Counted from the stretch's first letter, positions 50,907 to 59,660 are shown. The stretch is 64,000 nt of DNA from Novosphingobium sp. PP1Y (GCF_000253255.1 NC_015583.1:620001-684000); one strand, 5' to 3'. Made by a program: numbers and translations. The notes: a model not told the origin generated them from the sequence alone.

Positions 50907-51671
50907 ATGAATGCGAATATAGATGCCGAATCTGAAATCCTCGTGATCCTCCCGGGGCTGCTGTGCGACGGACGTATGTTCGCTGGCCAGCTTGCGGAAT
51001 TCGCCGGAAGCCGAAGCATCGACGGCTTCTACGGCGGCGCAGATCGCATTGCTGCGATGGCCGATTATGCGCTGGAACGCATGCCTTCGCGCTGCGCCGT
51101 CCTCGGGCACTCGATGGGAGCACGCGTGGCATTGGAGATCGTGCGCAAGGCGCCCGACCGCGTGAGTCGAGTGGCGCTTGCCGATACCGGTATTCACGTG
51201 CCGCGCCCGGGTGAGCGCGAGCAGCGCCATGCCTTGCGCGATATAGGGCGGGAGCAGGGCTTCGCCGCGCTTGTCGATGCCTGGTTGCCGCCGATGATCG
51301 GCCCGGCAATGCGCGATGATGCGGATCTCGTCGGCCAATTGCGCGCGATGTGCCTGGACGCGGGGCAGACCGTGTTCGAGGCGCAGATCGAGGCGCTGCT
51401 GAATCGGCCGGACGTCTCCGGTGTGCTTTCTGAGCTCACCTGTCCGGTCTCGTTGATTGTTGGAGCTGACGATGCCTGGTCGCCGGTCGAACAGCACCGG
51501 GAGATTGCTGCAGCCATTGGCGGCTGCCCGCTCTCCATCGTGCCGGACGCCGGCCACATGGCTCCTGCCGAAAGGCCCGTCGCTTTCAATGCGGTCATTC
51601 GCGAATGGCTCGCATCAAATGAATCACAACCTGAGAAGAACCTGACCAAAGTACTGAAAGGCAGAATATAA
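50907..51671 (+). CDS. Alpha/beta hydrolase
   Basis: 254 residues; ATG 50907 after ATAGGTGAAAATTC. Fold landmarks: ILVILPGLLCDGRMFAGQL, nucleophile elbow AVLGHSMGARVALEIV, VSLIVGADDAWSPVEQH with the acid, and PDAGHMAPAERP with the catalytic His. Its TAA shares a base with the ligM ATG (TAATG), so the two are co-translated. The enzyme may free vanillate- or syringate-type acids from esters before demethylation, but the substrate is not visible in the sequence. No signal peptide, so cytoplasmic. Confidence 0.87.
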   Translation: MNANIDAESEILVILPGLLCDGRMFAGQLAEFAGSRSIDGFYGGADRIAAMADYALERMPSRCAVLGHSMGARVALEIVRKAPDRVSRVALADTGIHVPRPGEREQRHALRDIGREQGFAALVDAWLPPMIGPAMRDDADLVGQLRAMCLDAGQTVFEAQIEALLNRPDVSGVLSELTCPVSLIVGADDAWSPVEQHREIAAAIGGCPLSIVPDAGHMAPAERPVAFNAVIREWLASNESQPEKNLTKVLKGRI

Positions 51672-53074
51672 TGACTGAGAAGAGCCTCCAGAAGCTGATC
51701 GAAGAGAAGGGCGACATGGTCGACTTCCTGCGCAATCAGCAGACCGGCCCCAACGTCTATCCGGGCGTTCCGGGTGAATATTCGAACTGGCGCGACGAAC
51801 AGCGTGCCTGGGCGGAGACCGCGGTTCTCTTCAACCAGAGCTTCCACATGGTGGACCTGCTGGTGACCGGCCCGGACGCATTCAAGATGCTGTCCTACCT
51901 TGCGCCGAACAGCTTCAAGGGCTTCGTGCCCAACCGCGCAAAGCAGTTCGCCCCGGTGACCCCGGAAGGCTATGTCATCGGCGACGTCATCCTGTTCTAT
52001 CTCGAAGAAGAAAAGTTCGAGCTGGTCGGCCGTGCGCCGACGATCGAATGGGTCGAATTCCACGCGGCCTCGGGCAAGTGGGACGTCAAGGTCGAGCGCG
52101 ACGAGCGCACCGCCGCACGTCCTCTCGACCAGCAGGGCTACCGTCGTAACTACCGCTTCCAGCTGCAGGGCCCGAACGCCATGAAGGTGCTGGAAAAGGC
52201 GATGGGCGAGACGCCGCCGGATCTCAAGTTCTTCCACATGGCACCGATCCAGATCGCCGGCGTCGAAGTGCGCGCCCTGCGTCACGGCATGGCCGGCCAG
52301 CCGGGCTACGAGCTGTTCGGACCCTGGAAGGACTACGACACCGTGCGCAACGCGCTGCTCGACGCCGGCAAGGACTTCGGCCTGCTCCCCTCGGGCGGTC
52401 GCACCTACAGCTCGAACACTCTTGAATCGGGCTGGATTCCCTCGCCGCTGCCGGCGATCTACACCGGTGAATCCATGCGCGAATACCGCGAATGGCTCTC
52501 GGCCAAGTCGTACGGTGGCATGACTTCGATCGGCGGCAGCTTCGTCTCCGACAACATCGAAGACTACTACCTGAACCCCTGGGAGCTGGGTTACGGCATC
52601 ATGGTCAAGTTCGACCATGACTTCATCGGCCGCGAAGCGCTGGAGAAAATGAAGGACCAGCCCAAGCGTCGCAAGGTCACCCTCGCGCTCGACAACGAGG
52701 ACGTGATGCGCGTGATCAGCTCGATGCTGACCAAGGGCGATCGCGCCAAGTACATGGACTTCCCGAGCGCGGTCTACGCGATGCACCCCTATGACAGCGT
52801 GCTTGTGGACGGCAAGCAAGTCGGTCTGTCGACATGGATTGGCTACACCCAGAACGAAGGCCGTTTCCTGGCCCTCGCCATGGTCGATGAATCGGTTGCG
52901 GAGCCGGGCACGCAGGTTTCTCTGCTGTGGGGTGAGCCGAATGGCGGCACCCGCAAGCCGACCGTCGAGCGCCATGTCCAGACCGAGATCCGCGCCACCG
53001 TTGCGCCGGTTCCCTACTCGGAAGTCGCTCGCGACTCCTACGCAGAAGGCTGGCGCACGAAGTCGGCTGACTGA
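51671..53074 (+). CDS. ligM: Tetrahydrofolate-dependent vanillate-type O-demethylase (LigM/DesA family)
   Basis: 467 residues; length and sequence pattern match LigM (471 aa) and DesA of Sphingobium SYK-6, homologues of glycine-cleavage T protein. Landmarks: AVLFNQSFHMVDLLVTGPDA, YRFQLQGPNAMKVLEKAMGE, RHGMAGQPGYELFGPW, and SGGRTYSSNTLESGW with Tyr246, which probably equals the catalytic Tyr247 of LigM. It moves the methoxyl methyl of vanillate (or 3-O-methylgallate) onto THF, yielding protocatechuate and 5-methyl-THF. Placement beside metF, purU and ligAB favours vanillate; syringate activity (DesA) is the alternative. Codon use is strongly biased, suggesting high expression. Confidence 0.93.
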   Translation: MTEKSLQKLIEEKGDMVDFLRNQQTGPNVYPGVPGEYSNWRDEQRAWAETAVLFNQSFHMVDLLVTGPDAFKMLSYLAPNSFKGFVPNRAKQFAPVTPEGYVIGDVILFYLEEEKFELVGRAPTIEWVEFHAASGKWDVKVERDERTAARPLDQQGYRRNYRFQLQGPNAMKVLEKAMGETPPDLKFFHMAPIQIAGVEVRALRHGMAGQPGYELFGPWKDYDTVRNALLDAGKDFGLLPSGGRTYSSNTLESGWIPSPLPAIYTGESMREYREWLSAKSYGGMTSIGGSFVSDNIEDYYLNPWELGYGIMVKFDHDFIGREALEKMKDQPKRRKVTLALDNEDVMRVISSMLTKGDRAKYMDFPSAVYAMHPYDSVLVDGKQVGLSTWIGYTQNEGRFLALAMVDESVAEPGTQVSLLWGEPNGGTRKPTVERHVQTEIRATVAPVPYSEVARDSYAEGWRTKSAD

Positions 53075-53160
53075 GGCAGTACCTCTTCAGCTATCCGAAG
53101 ACGGACCTCCTGCGTGTTCATGATTGGCACGCTGGGGGGCGGGATAGACAGAACAGGCAG

Positions 53161-53186
53161 CAGGGCCGGGCGTTGTCCCGGCCCTG
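53161..53186. terminator. Hairpin terminator after ligM
   Basis: CAGGGCCGGG / CCCGGCCCTG form a 10-bp perfect stem with a 6-nt loop in the convergent gap between ligM and the IclR gene. Short T tract only. Likely bidirectional. Confidence 0.7.
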
Positions 53187-53284
53187 TTCGCGTATCTGCA
53201 TGACAGCTCCGCCTGTCCAGTGCATTACGCAGGCGGAACCCTCGCCCGCAGACGCAGACGCACGCTTCTTCGTCTTCGTGAAAT

Positions 53285-54043
53285 CTAGCGGGAGAAGCTC
53301 TCGGCCACGGAGATGAGCACCTTGCTGGTGGCCTCCTCGATTTCCGGCGTCCAGCGCACGGTCGGGATGGCAATGGCCAGCGATCCCACCGGCTGGCCAT
53401 CCTCGCGCAGGACCGTGCCCACGCCGCAGATGCCAGGGGTCATTTCCTCACGGGTCACTGCGAAGCCGAGTTCGCGTGCCTCGTCGATTTCGCGGCGTAG
53501 CGCGGCTTCCTCGGTGATCGTCGCCGCTGTATAGCGCTCCCGCGAGGATTCCCGGAAGTAATGTTCCAGAGTTTCCGGATCGAGCGCGGCAAGCAGGGCC
53601 TTGCCCGCGGCGAGGCAATGCAGCGGCGTGCGCGTGCCGACCCCGATCGAATAGCGCAGCGTATGCTCGGCAGTTTCGGTGATCGCCGCTTCGAGAAACC
53701 AGTCACGCTGCAGGAAGAAGCTGGCCGTTTCATTGGAGCGTACCCGCAGTGTCCGCACCAGAGGTCGAACCCGCTCGACCAGCGGCAGCTTGCGCGGGCT
53801 TGACCGAAGGCGTTCGAGCCCGGCGCCGGGTTGGTAGTGGCGTCCGGTGCGCGCGAGGTAGTCGCGCTCCACCAGCGTCGCAAGCAGATAGGACAGGCTG
53901 CTCACGGGAATGGCGAGGGCTTGCGCAATTTCCTGAGCCACGACGCCGTCGGGATTGGCGACGACATACTCGATGATGTCGAGCGTACGCATCGCCGACT
54001 TGACCGTCGGTGAAGTGCTTCCCGGTGCCCCCGCTATCGCCAT
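53285..54043 (-). CDS. IclR-family transcriptional regulator
   Basis: 252 residues; ATG 54043 after GAGGGGACA. N-terminal winged helix (SAMRTLDIIEYVVANPDGVV, AQEIAQALAIPVSSLSYLLA, RDYLARTGRHYQPG) and a C-terminal effector domain (GTRTPLHCLAAGKALLAAL, FAVTREEMTPGICGVGTVLR). IclR proteins commonly govern aromatic and C1 catabolism. Seven bp behind the SnoaL-like gene and in one operon with it and the MetE-like gene; the divergent or adjacent ligM, metE-like and vanillin-dehydrogenase genes are candidate targets. Confidence 0.93.
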   Translation of the reverse strand: MAIAGAPGSTSPTVKSAMRTLDIIEYVVANPDGVVAQEIAQALAIPVSSLSYLLATLVERDYLARTGRHYQPGAGLERLRSSPRKLPLVERVRPLVRTLRVRSNETASFFLQRDWFLEAAITETAEHTLRYSIGVGTRTPLHCLAAGKALLAALDPETLEHYFRESSRERYTAATITEEAALRREIDEARELGFAVTREEMTPGICGVGTVLREDGQPVGSLAIAIPTVRWTPEIEEATSKVLISVAESFSR

Positions 54044-54050
54044 TGTCCCC

Positions 54051-54452
54051 TCAGAACGTCAACAACCCGCGCCTTTCGGCAAAATGCCAGCCATCGGGCA
54101 GGCGCACGAACCGGTCGTGGAAAGATCCGACCTTTGGTGCGCCTTCACCGGTGAAGAGCAGCATTGCGCTCTCGCCCAGCGCGGTGTCCGCGTCAACAAC
54201 GGTGATCTCGACGTTGGAACAGATGTGGCGGGTAACGCGCGGCGGGCGAGCCTTGAAGGCCGCCAGAATGGCCTCGCGCCCGGCGATCCAGTCGTCGGGC
54301 GCCGTTGGGCGCGCCATGCGGCCGTCGGGCGCATAGAGCGCTGCAACCGCCACCCAGTCCGCGGCATCGTTGCGGTTGGCGTAGCGGGCGACCAGCTTCG
54401 CGCAGTCGTGCTCGATCGCGCGGATAGTATCGGGGGAAAGCGTGCCGCTCAC
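54051..54452 (-). CDS. SnoaL/NTF2-like protein
   Basis: 133 residues from GTG 54452, overlapping the MetE-like stop (GTGA). The SnoaL-like-4 pattern is visible: CAKLVARYANRNDAADWVAV, ALYAPDGRMARP, GREAILAAFKARPPRVTRHI, SFHDRFVRLPDGWHFAERRG. Small alpha+beta proteins of this family act as isomerases, hydratases, hydroxylase subunits or binding proteins. Here the tight coupling to a methyltransferase-like gene and an IclR regulator implies a shared pathway, not identified. Confidence 0.8.
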   Translation of the reverse strand: MSGTLSPDTIRAIEHDCAKLVARYANRNDAADWVAVAALYAPDGRMARPTAPDDWIAGREAILAAFKARPPRVTRHICSNVEITVVDADTALGESAMLLFTGEGAPKVGSFHDRFVRLPDGWHFAERRGLLTF

Positions 54453-55576
54453 AGGCGGGCGTCCGCGATGTCGGCCCCTTCGCGCAGGGCGCGCAGTTTC
54501 TTCCAGGTCACGCCGGGATCGATCTTGCCGTAGCCCGCGAAGGTACCGAATCCGCAATCCGTGCTCGCCACGACCCGGTCCTTGCCGACGAAGGAAGCGA
54601 ACCGTTCGATCCGCTGGGCGATGAGTTCGGGATGCTCGACATAGTTGGAACAGGTGTCGATCAGGCCGGGGGCCAGCACCTTCCAATCGGGCAGCCTGGC
54701 ATCGCGCCACACTGTCCATTCGTGCTCGTGGCGAGGGTTGGCAGCTTCGAACAGGACCGTCGCGGGGCGGGCGGCGATCACGGTATCGACGACTTTCTCG
54801 AGCGGAATGTCGTGGTCGTGCGGGCCCTCGTAGTTGCCCCAGCAGATATGCATGCGCAAGCGATCGGGATCGATGTTGGCGGTTGCGGCATTGAGCGCCT
54901 CCACGTTGGCGGCAGCCGTGCGCAGGAACGTGTCTTCGTCCTGGTCCTGGTAGCCGGTATGGCGCGACATTGCGAGGTCGGGGCAATCGAGCTGCAGGTC
55001 GAAACCGGCTGCGACGATGGCCTCGTACTCCGGGCGCATGGCATCGACGAGATCGGCGAGATAGGCTTCGTGGCTCGGGTAGTGGCGGTTGACCTGGAAA
55101 GCGGTGATCAGGCCGGGCGAAGCGGCATTGAGGAAGCCGCGCACGCCCTGGCCGTGCTTGTCGAGCGCATGGCGGAACCTGCGGGTGTCTTCGTGTAGCG
55201 GGTCGAGTGTCCGCAGCCGTACGGGGCCGATGCAGGAGGCGCGGGTGAACTCCTGGCTGCCCATGATTGCCGACAGCTTGCGGGACAGGTCCGGGTGTTC
55301 GGCCAGATCGGCGGCGGGCTTGCGGTCGATATGACCACCGAACCCTTCGAGGCGCTCGATCATGTAGGTCGAATAGCCGACCTTGCCGAGTTCGCCGTCG
55401 CTGACCCAGGTTACACCGCTCGCTACCTGCTGGCGCACGGCCTCATCGACCGCCGCCTGCACCAGGCGGTCGAATTCGGCGGCATCGTAAGGCTCGCCCT
55501 TGTCACGCGCGAGCAGCAGCGGGGTCAGTTCGTCTCCGCGCGGAAGGCTTCCGACGTGGGTGGTGGCAATGGTCAT
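54449..55576 (-). CDS. MetE-like zinc-dependent methyltransferase domain protein
   Basis: 375 residues from ATG 55576 (AGAGGAGCTGCCTG upstream). Only the C-terminal catalytic barrel of cobalamin-independent methionine synthase is present: TTHVGSLPR at the start, TWVSDGELGK, RLRMHICWGNYEGPHD with the His-x-Cys zinc pair, LFEAANPRHEHEW, and VVASTDCGFGTFAGYG with the second zinc Cys. Full MetE is about 750 residues, so this is a core-MetE-type or related enzyme. It might use the 5-methyl-THF made by LigM, a methylcobalamin, or another methyl donor; possible thiol acceptor unknown. Head of the operon with the SnoaL-like and IclR genes. Confidence 0.85.
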   Translation of the reverse strand: MTIATTHVGSLPRGDELTPLLLARDKGEPYDAAEFDRLVQAAVDEAVRQQVASGVTWVSDGELGKVGYSTYMIERLEGFGGHIDRKPAADLAEHPDLSRKLSAIMGSQEFTRASCIGPVRLRTLDPLHEDTRRFRHALDKHGQGVRGFLNAASPGLITAFQVNRHYPSHEAYLADLVDAMRPEYEAIVAAGFDLQLDCPDLAMSRHTGYQDQDEDTFLRTAAANVEALNAATANIDPDRLRMHICWGNYEGPHDHDIPLEKVVDTVIAARPATVLFEAANPRHEHEWTVWRDARLPDWKVLAPGLIDTCSNYVEHPELIAQRIERFASFVGKDRVVASTDCGFGTFAGYGKIDPGVTWKKLRALREGADIADARL

Positions 55577-55628
55577 CAGGCAGCTCCTCTTTCGAGTCCT
55601 GCCTGCCATGAATTCACAAGTGTGTATA

Positions 55629-55657
55629 GATTCGCATTTGCGAAATCATGAATTTTG
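55629..55657. promoter_or_regulatory. Operator-like sequence upstream of the MetE-like gene
   Basis: GATTCGCATTTGCGAAATC contains the palindrome TTCGCA-TT-TGCGAA and is followed by TCATGAATTTT. The reverse complement of that last block, AAAATTCATGA, occurs also at 50900-50910 at the start of the hydrolase-ligM transcription unit, next to ATGCGAAT. A shared regulator, perhaps the IclR protein, is possible. Confidence 0.4.
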
Positions 55658-55684
55658 TCATGGCAATGTGCCGCAAGGCTCTGA

Positions 55685-55717
55685 AAACGCGAAGGGGCCG
55701 GACTTATCCGACCCCTT
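55685..55717 (-). terminator. Rho-independent terminator of vanillin dehydrogenase
   Basis: On the minus strand AAGGGGTCGGA pairs with TCCGGCCCCTT (one mismatch, 4-nt loop), followed by CGCGTTTTC. It lies 32 bp past the dehydrogenase stop. Confidence 0.75.
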
Positions 55718-55748
55718 GCGTCAGTTATCAATCGACTGAGGCTGCCGC

Positions 55749-57173
55749 TCAGGCCGGTTCGGCGGCGAGGGGCACGGCATTGATGACGTGCGCCTGGGTG
55801 TACTCCATAAGCCCGGCAAGGCCGTGCTCAGTGCCGAGGCCGGATTGCTTCGAGCCGCGGAACGGAATGTTCGGATCGATCGCAAGGTGCTGGTTCACCC
55901 AGACAGTACCGGCATCGATACGACGCGCGACATCCATCGCCCGCAGCTGGTCCATCCCCCAGACAGTGCCGCCGAGGCCATATGGAGAATCGTTGGCGCG
56001 GGCGATAACATCGTCGATTTCGGCATACTTGAGGACGGGCAGGACGGGGCCGAACTGTTCCTCGCGCACAAGCGGTGCGTCTTCGTCGAGATCCGCGACG
56101 ACGGTGGGCGGGATGAAGAAGCCCTTGCGATCGGGCATCTCGCCGCCAGCCAGGACGCGCCCGCGGGTCTTGGCATCCTCGATCAGGTCCCGGACCTTTT
56201 CGTATTGCATGCGGTTCTGGACCGGACCGATCGTTGCGCCCTGCTTCGATCCGTCATCGACAACGGCGGCTTCGGCCAGACTGGCGATTTCCGCGCAGAA
56301 TTCGTCGTACATCGCTTCGGGAACGTAGGCACGCTTGATCGCGACGCAGATCTGTCCCGCATTGGCCATCGCCCCGGCATAGACCTTCTGCGCTGCCAAC
56401 TTGGCCGGCACGTCGTCGAGCACGATCGCAGCGTCGTTGCCGCCGAGTTCCAGCGTCACGCGCTTCACGCCTTCGGCGGCCGAAGCCATTACCTTCTTGC
56501 CCGTCGCGGTGGAGCCGGTGAAGGCGACCTTGGCAATGTCCGGATGGCCGGTGATCAGCGGACCGAGCTCGTTCTGGTCGCACACGACGTTGAAGACCCC
56601 TGCCGGCAGGATTTCGGCGGCGACTTCGCCCAGCAAGAGGGTGGTGAGCGGCGTGGTGGGCGCGGGCTTGGAGACCATCGTGTTGCCGGCAATCAGGCAC
56701 GGCCCGATCTTGTTGGCCAGCAGGATCACGGGAAAGTTCCAGGGCGTGATCGAAGCGCAGACGCCAAGCGGCGTGCGGTGTTCGATCACCGTATTGCCAT
56801 TCTCGTCGCGCAGGGTCTGGTCGGGCAGGCGCATCGCTGCGAAAGCGCGCAGCGTGTAGATGCTGCCGCCGATCTCGTAAGTGGCCTGATCGAGCGGCTT
56901 GCCCTGTTCGGCTGTGAGCAGGCGGGCGAACTCCTCGATGCGGGCTTCGATCGCATCGGCAAGGCGGTTGATATAGCCGCCGCGTTCGTCCGCGGTGAGG
57001 GCCGACCAGGCGGGGAGCGCCGCCTTGGCAGCAGCGACGGCCTGATTGAGAATTGCCTCGTCGGCACGCGGGCACTGGGCGAAGGCTTCCTCGGTCGCGG
57101 GATTGATGACGTCGAAGGTTGAGGCTCCGTCGATCAGGTTTCCGTTCACCAGCAGCTTGAAATCTGTTTTCAC
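55749..57173 (-). CDS. ligV: Aldehyde dehydrogenase, probable vanillin dehydrogenase
   Basis: 474 residues, GTG start at 57173 after AAGGAGAGCGATC. ALDH motifs: SITPWNFPVILLANKIGPCL, FTGSTATGKKVM, catalytic Glu in TLELGGNDAAIV, catalytic Cys in NAGQICVAIKRAYVP, and EEQFGPVLPVLKY. Divergent from feruloyl-CoA synthetase across a promoter with two TGTAT-N7-ATACA sites and near ferB, so vanillin is the expected substrate, as for LigV/Vdh. Other aromatic aldehydes (benzaldehyde, syringaldehyde) may also be used. A strong terminator follows. Confidence 0.85.
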   Translation of the reverse strand: MKTDFKLLVNGNLIDGASTFDVINPATEEAFAQCPRADEAILNQAVAAAKAALPAWSALTADERGGYINRLADAIEARIEEFARLLTAEQGKPLDQATYEIGGSIYTLRAFAAMRLPDQTLRDENGNTVIEHRTPLGVCASITPWNFPVILLANKIGPCLIAGNTMVSKPAPTTPLTTLLLGEVAAEILPAGVFNVVCDQNELGPLITGHPDIAKVAFTGSTATGKKVMASAAEGVKRVTLELGGNDAAIVLDDVPAKLAAQKVYAGAMANAGQICVAIKRAYVPEAMYDEFCAEIASLAEAAVVDDGSKQGATIGPVQNRMQYEKVRDLIEDAKTRGRVLAGGEMPDRKGFFIPPTVVADLDEDAPLVREEQFGPVLPVLKYAEIDDVIARANDSPYGLGGTVWGMDQLRAMDVARRIDAGTVWVNQHLAIDPNIPFRGSKQSGLGTEHGLAGLMEYTQAHVINAVPLAAEPA

Positions 57174-57257
57174 GATCGCTCTCCTTGATTAGCGTCCTGA
57201 CGGACAGAGAGTTTCGCTCCGTCAGCGTAAGGCATCGAGTTTGTGGCCGTGCGGCGC

Positions 57258-57288
57258 CGTTATATGTATGCCGATGATACATATAACG
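57258..57288. promoter_or_regulatory. Perfect 31-bp palindromic operator
   Basis: CGTTATATGTAT and ATACATATAACG are perfect 12-bp arms around GCCGATG. The core TGTAT-N7-ATACA is at 57265-57281, about 85-115 bp upstream of the vanillin dehydrogenase start. The length and symmetry are typical of a high-affinity MarR- or TetR-type operator. Confidence 0.8.
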
Positions 57289-57387
57289 CAAGCGCTGCGA
57301 TAGCGTGGTTCCGCCAAAATGGTAGCTGACTGTCTTCGGATGACAAGCGTGTCGGCAGCGTAGAGTGCGGGCCAGTCTTGCGCATTA

Positions 57388-57404
57388 TGTATCATAGGGA
57401 TACA
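57388..57404. promoter_or_regulatory. Second TGTAT-N7-ATACA operator, upstream of ferA
   Basis: TGTAT-CATAGGG-ATACA, 57-73 bp upstream of the ferA ATG. The arms match the core of the 57258-57288 palindrome. Confidence 0.65.
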
Positions 57405-57460
57405 AGGCGCGCGGTCCGCCACAGAGCGGGTGAAGACTATTGCCCAGCCGGGAGAAGCAG

Positions 57461-59590
57461 ATGTCCACAACCCTAGAACTATCGTCCCCTACGCTCGACC
57501 GGGCCGGAATAGACCGGCTCTTGAACCCGCGTAGCGTGGCGATCGTCGGCGCGTCCGACCGGCCGGGATCGCTGGGGGCATCGGTACTGACTAACCTCGA
57601 ACGACGCGGCTTTTCCGGAGAGATCCACCTCGTCAATCCGAAGCGCGACGAGATCAACGGACGGCCCTGCGTGCCCAACGTTTCGACTCTTCCGGAAGGG
57701 ATCGATGCGGCGGTTCTGGCGATTCCGCAGCCCGCGGTTCTGGATACGGTTCGGGAACTGGCCAATCGCAAATGCGGGGCGGCTGTCATCTTTTCCGCTG
57801 GCTTTGCCGAAGGCGGGGAAGAGGGCCTCGCCCAGCAGGAAGAGCTCGGCCGTATCGCCCGTGAAGCCGGCATGGTTATTGAGGGCCCCAATTGCCTGGG
57901 CCTCGTTAATTTCTCAGGCAATGTTGCGCTGACATTCGTCGAATTGCCCGAGGCCCGCGCCAAGGGCGAACCGCGCGTCGGCGTAGTCTCGCAATCGGGC
58001 GCCATGGCCGCTGTGCTTGCGACCACGATGATCGCCCGCGACGTGCCGCTGTCCTGCTATATCTCCACCGGCAACGAGGCCGCAAGCGGCGTCGAGGATT
58101 ACGTAGCCTATCTCGCCGATGACCCGGCCACGGGCGTGATCGCGATGATCGTCGAGCACTTCCGCAAGCCCGACGCGTTCCTGCGCGCGGCACGCCTTGC
58201 GCGTGAGAAGGGCAAGCAGGTTGTGCTGCTCCATCCCGGCAGCAGCGAGGCTGGACGGGAGAGCGCTGCGACCCATACTGGCGCGATGGCTGGCGATCAC
58301 GCGGTCATGCGCACGTTGGTCGAACGCGCCGGGGTCATCATCGTCGATGGGCTCGAGGAACTGGGCGATGTCAGCGAGATCGCGCTGCGCTGTCCCCGGT
58401 TGCCCCAGGGCGGGATCGGCGTGGTTTCCGAATCGGGTGCGCTCAAGGCGATGATGCTGGACGGTGCCGAGCGCATCGGTCTGGCCCTGCCCAGGCTGAC
58501 CGACGCGGACAGCCCGGCCCTGCGCGAGGCGCTGCCGCCTTTCGTGCCGGTCAGCAATCCGCTCGACATCACCGCGCAGGGGCTGGTCGATTCGACCCTG
58601 TACAATCGCACGATCGCGGCGCTGGGCGCCGATGACCGGATCGATGCGATCCTCATTCCCCTGATCCAGACCGACACCCATACCGCTCATGTGAAGTTCT
58701 CTGCGGTGGCCAAGGCCATCGCCGCATTGAACGGAGCCAAGCCGGTGATCGTGGCCGGGGTCGACGAGGGCGGCGGCGTACTTGCCGAAGACATCGCCGC
58801 GCTGCGTGAAGTTGGGGCCCCGTACTTTCCGACGCCTGAGCGTGCATTGGCCGCTGTCGCCCGGCTCGTTTCATACGCCGGCCGTCCGCAGACGGTTTCA
58901 CCGAAACCCGCCATCAGCCTTGCCGCGATTGCCCCCGGTGAAATCGTGCCCGAATACCGCGCCAAGCAGATGCTCGCTGCGCACGGCGTGTGCTTCTCCG
59001 CGGGCGAACTGGCGACTACTGCACAAGAAGCGCAGGCAATTGCCGAACGGATCGGCTATCCGGTCGTCCTCAAGGCTCAGGCCGCGGCACTCAGCCACAA
59101 AAGCGATGCAGGCGGCGTCATCGTCAACATTCCGGATGCGGCGGCCCTTGCCTCGGCATGGGAGCGCATGCAGGCAGATGTTGCAAAGGCGAGACCGGGC
59201 CTCGTCCTTGACGGCTTGCTGGTCGAGGCCATGGCCCCGCGCGGCGTGGAAATGATCGTAGGTGCGCGCCGCGATCGGGATTGGGGGGCGGTCATTCTTG
59301 TCGGCTTCGGCGGTGTCACTGCCGAGTTGCTTCACGATGCCGTGCTACTCCCGCCGGATCTGGGCGTGGAGGATATCAAGGCACGCATTCTCTCCCTGCG
59401 CCTTGCGCCGCTGCTGACCGGCTTCCGGGGAGCGCCGCGCGCCGATATCGATGCCTTGGCGCAGACCGTGGAGGCGCTTTCGGCAATCGTGCGCGGGACG
59501 CCCGAGCTGTGCGAAGTCGACCTCAATCCCGTATTGGTCCTGCCCGAAGGTGATGGCGTTGTTGCGCTGGATGCCCTGATCTCGGGGTGA
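57461..59590 (+). CDS. ferA: Feruloyl-CoA synthetase, NDP-forming acyl-CoA synthetase family
   Basis: 709 residues from ATG 57461 (CGGGAGAAGCAG upstream). CoA-binding domain (LLNPRSVAIVGASDRPGSLG, IHLVNPKRDEING), succinyl-CoA-ligase-like domains with VSQSGAMAAVLATTMI and phosphorylatable-His region THTGAMAGDHAVM, then an ATP-grasp domain (EYRAKQMLAAHGVCFSAGEL, VVLKAQAAALSHKSDAGGVI). This ADP-forming architecture is that of SYK-6 FerA, unlike the AMP-forming Fcs of pseudomonads. It activates ferulate or p-coumarate to CoA thioesters. Divergent from vanillin dehydrogenase and convergent with ferB, with a shared terminator. Confidence 0.9.
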   Translation: MSTTLELSSPTLDRAGIDRLLNPRSVAIVGASDRPGSLGASVLTNLERRGFSGEIHLVNPKRDEINGRPCVPNVSTLPEGIDAAVLAIPQPAVLDTVRELANRKCGAAVIFSAGFAEGGEEGLAQQEELGRIAREAGMVIEGPNCLGLVNFSGNVALTFVELPEARAKGEPRVGVVSQSGAMAAVLATTMIARDVPLSCYISTGNEAASGVEDYVAYLADDPATGVIAMIVEHFRKPDAFLRAARLAREKGKQVVLLHPGSSEAGRESAATHTGAMAGDHAVMRTLVERAGVIIVDGLEELGDVSEIALRCPRLPQGGIGVVSESGALKAMMLDGAERIGLALPRLTDADSPALREALPPFVPVSNPLDITAQGLVDSTLYNRTIAALGADDRIDAILIPLIQTDTHTAHVKFSAVAKAIAALNGAKPVIVAGVDEGGGVLAEDIAALREVGAPYFPTPERALAAVARLVSYAGRPQTVSPKPAISLAAIAPGEIVPEYRAKQMLAAHGVCFSAGELATTAQEAQAIAERIGYPVVLKAQAAALSHKSDAGGVIVNIPDAAALASAWERMQADVAKARPGLVLDGLLVEAMAPRGVEMIVGARRDRDWGAVILVGFGGVTAELLHDAVLLPPDLGVEDIKARILSLRLAPLLTGFRGAPRADIDALAQTVEALSAIVRGTPELCEVDLNPVLVLPEGDGVVALDALISG

Positions 59591-59630
59591 TCCTCCGGTC
59601 CGCGATTTTCCCTCGGTCCGCTGCATGAAG

Positions 59631-59660
59631 AGGCCCTGCCCGAATTGACGGGCAGGGCCT
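59631..59660. terminator. Bidirectional terminator between ferA and ferB
   Basis: AGGCCCTGCCCG / CGGGCAGGGCCT form a perfect 12-bp stem with a 6-nt loop, 40 bp after the ferA stop. No long U-run on either side, but the stem is very stable. Confidence 0.75.

Larger units (their letters stand above)
57174..57460. promoter_or_regulatory. Divergent promoter region between vanillin dehydrogenase and ferA
   Basis: 287 bp without a gene, containing two palindromes of the same type (57258-57288 and 57388-57404), one nearer each gene start. This placement suggests coordinate control in both directions. Confidence 0.7.

Noticed and set aside
51194..52975. Minus-strand ORF (593 aa) opposite ligM and the hydrolase
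   Set aside because: It spans two genes with clear motifs on the other strand; such long antisense frames are expected with GC-rich, biased codons.
55788..57122. Plus-strand ORF (444 aa) opposite vanillin dehydrogenase
   Set aside because: Antisense shadow with no domain; the ALDH is on the minus strand.
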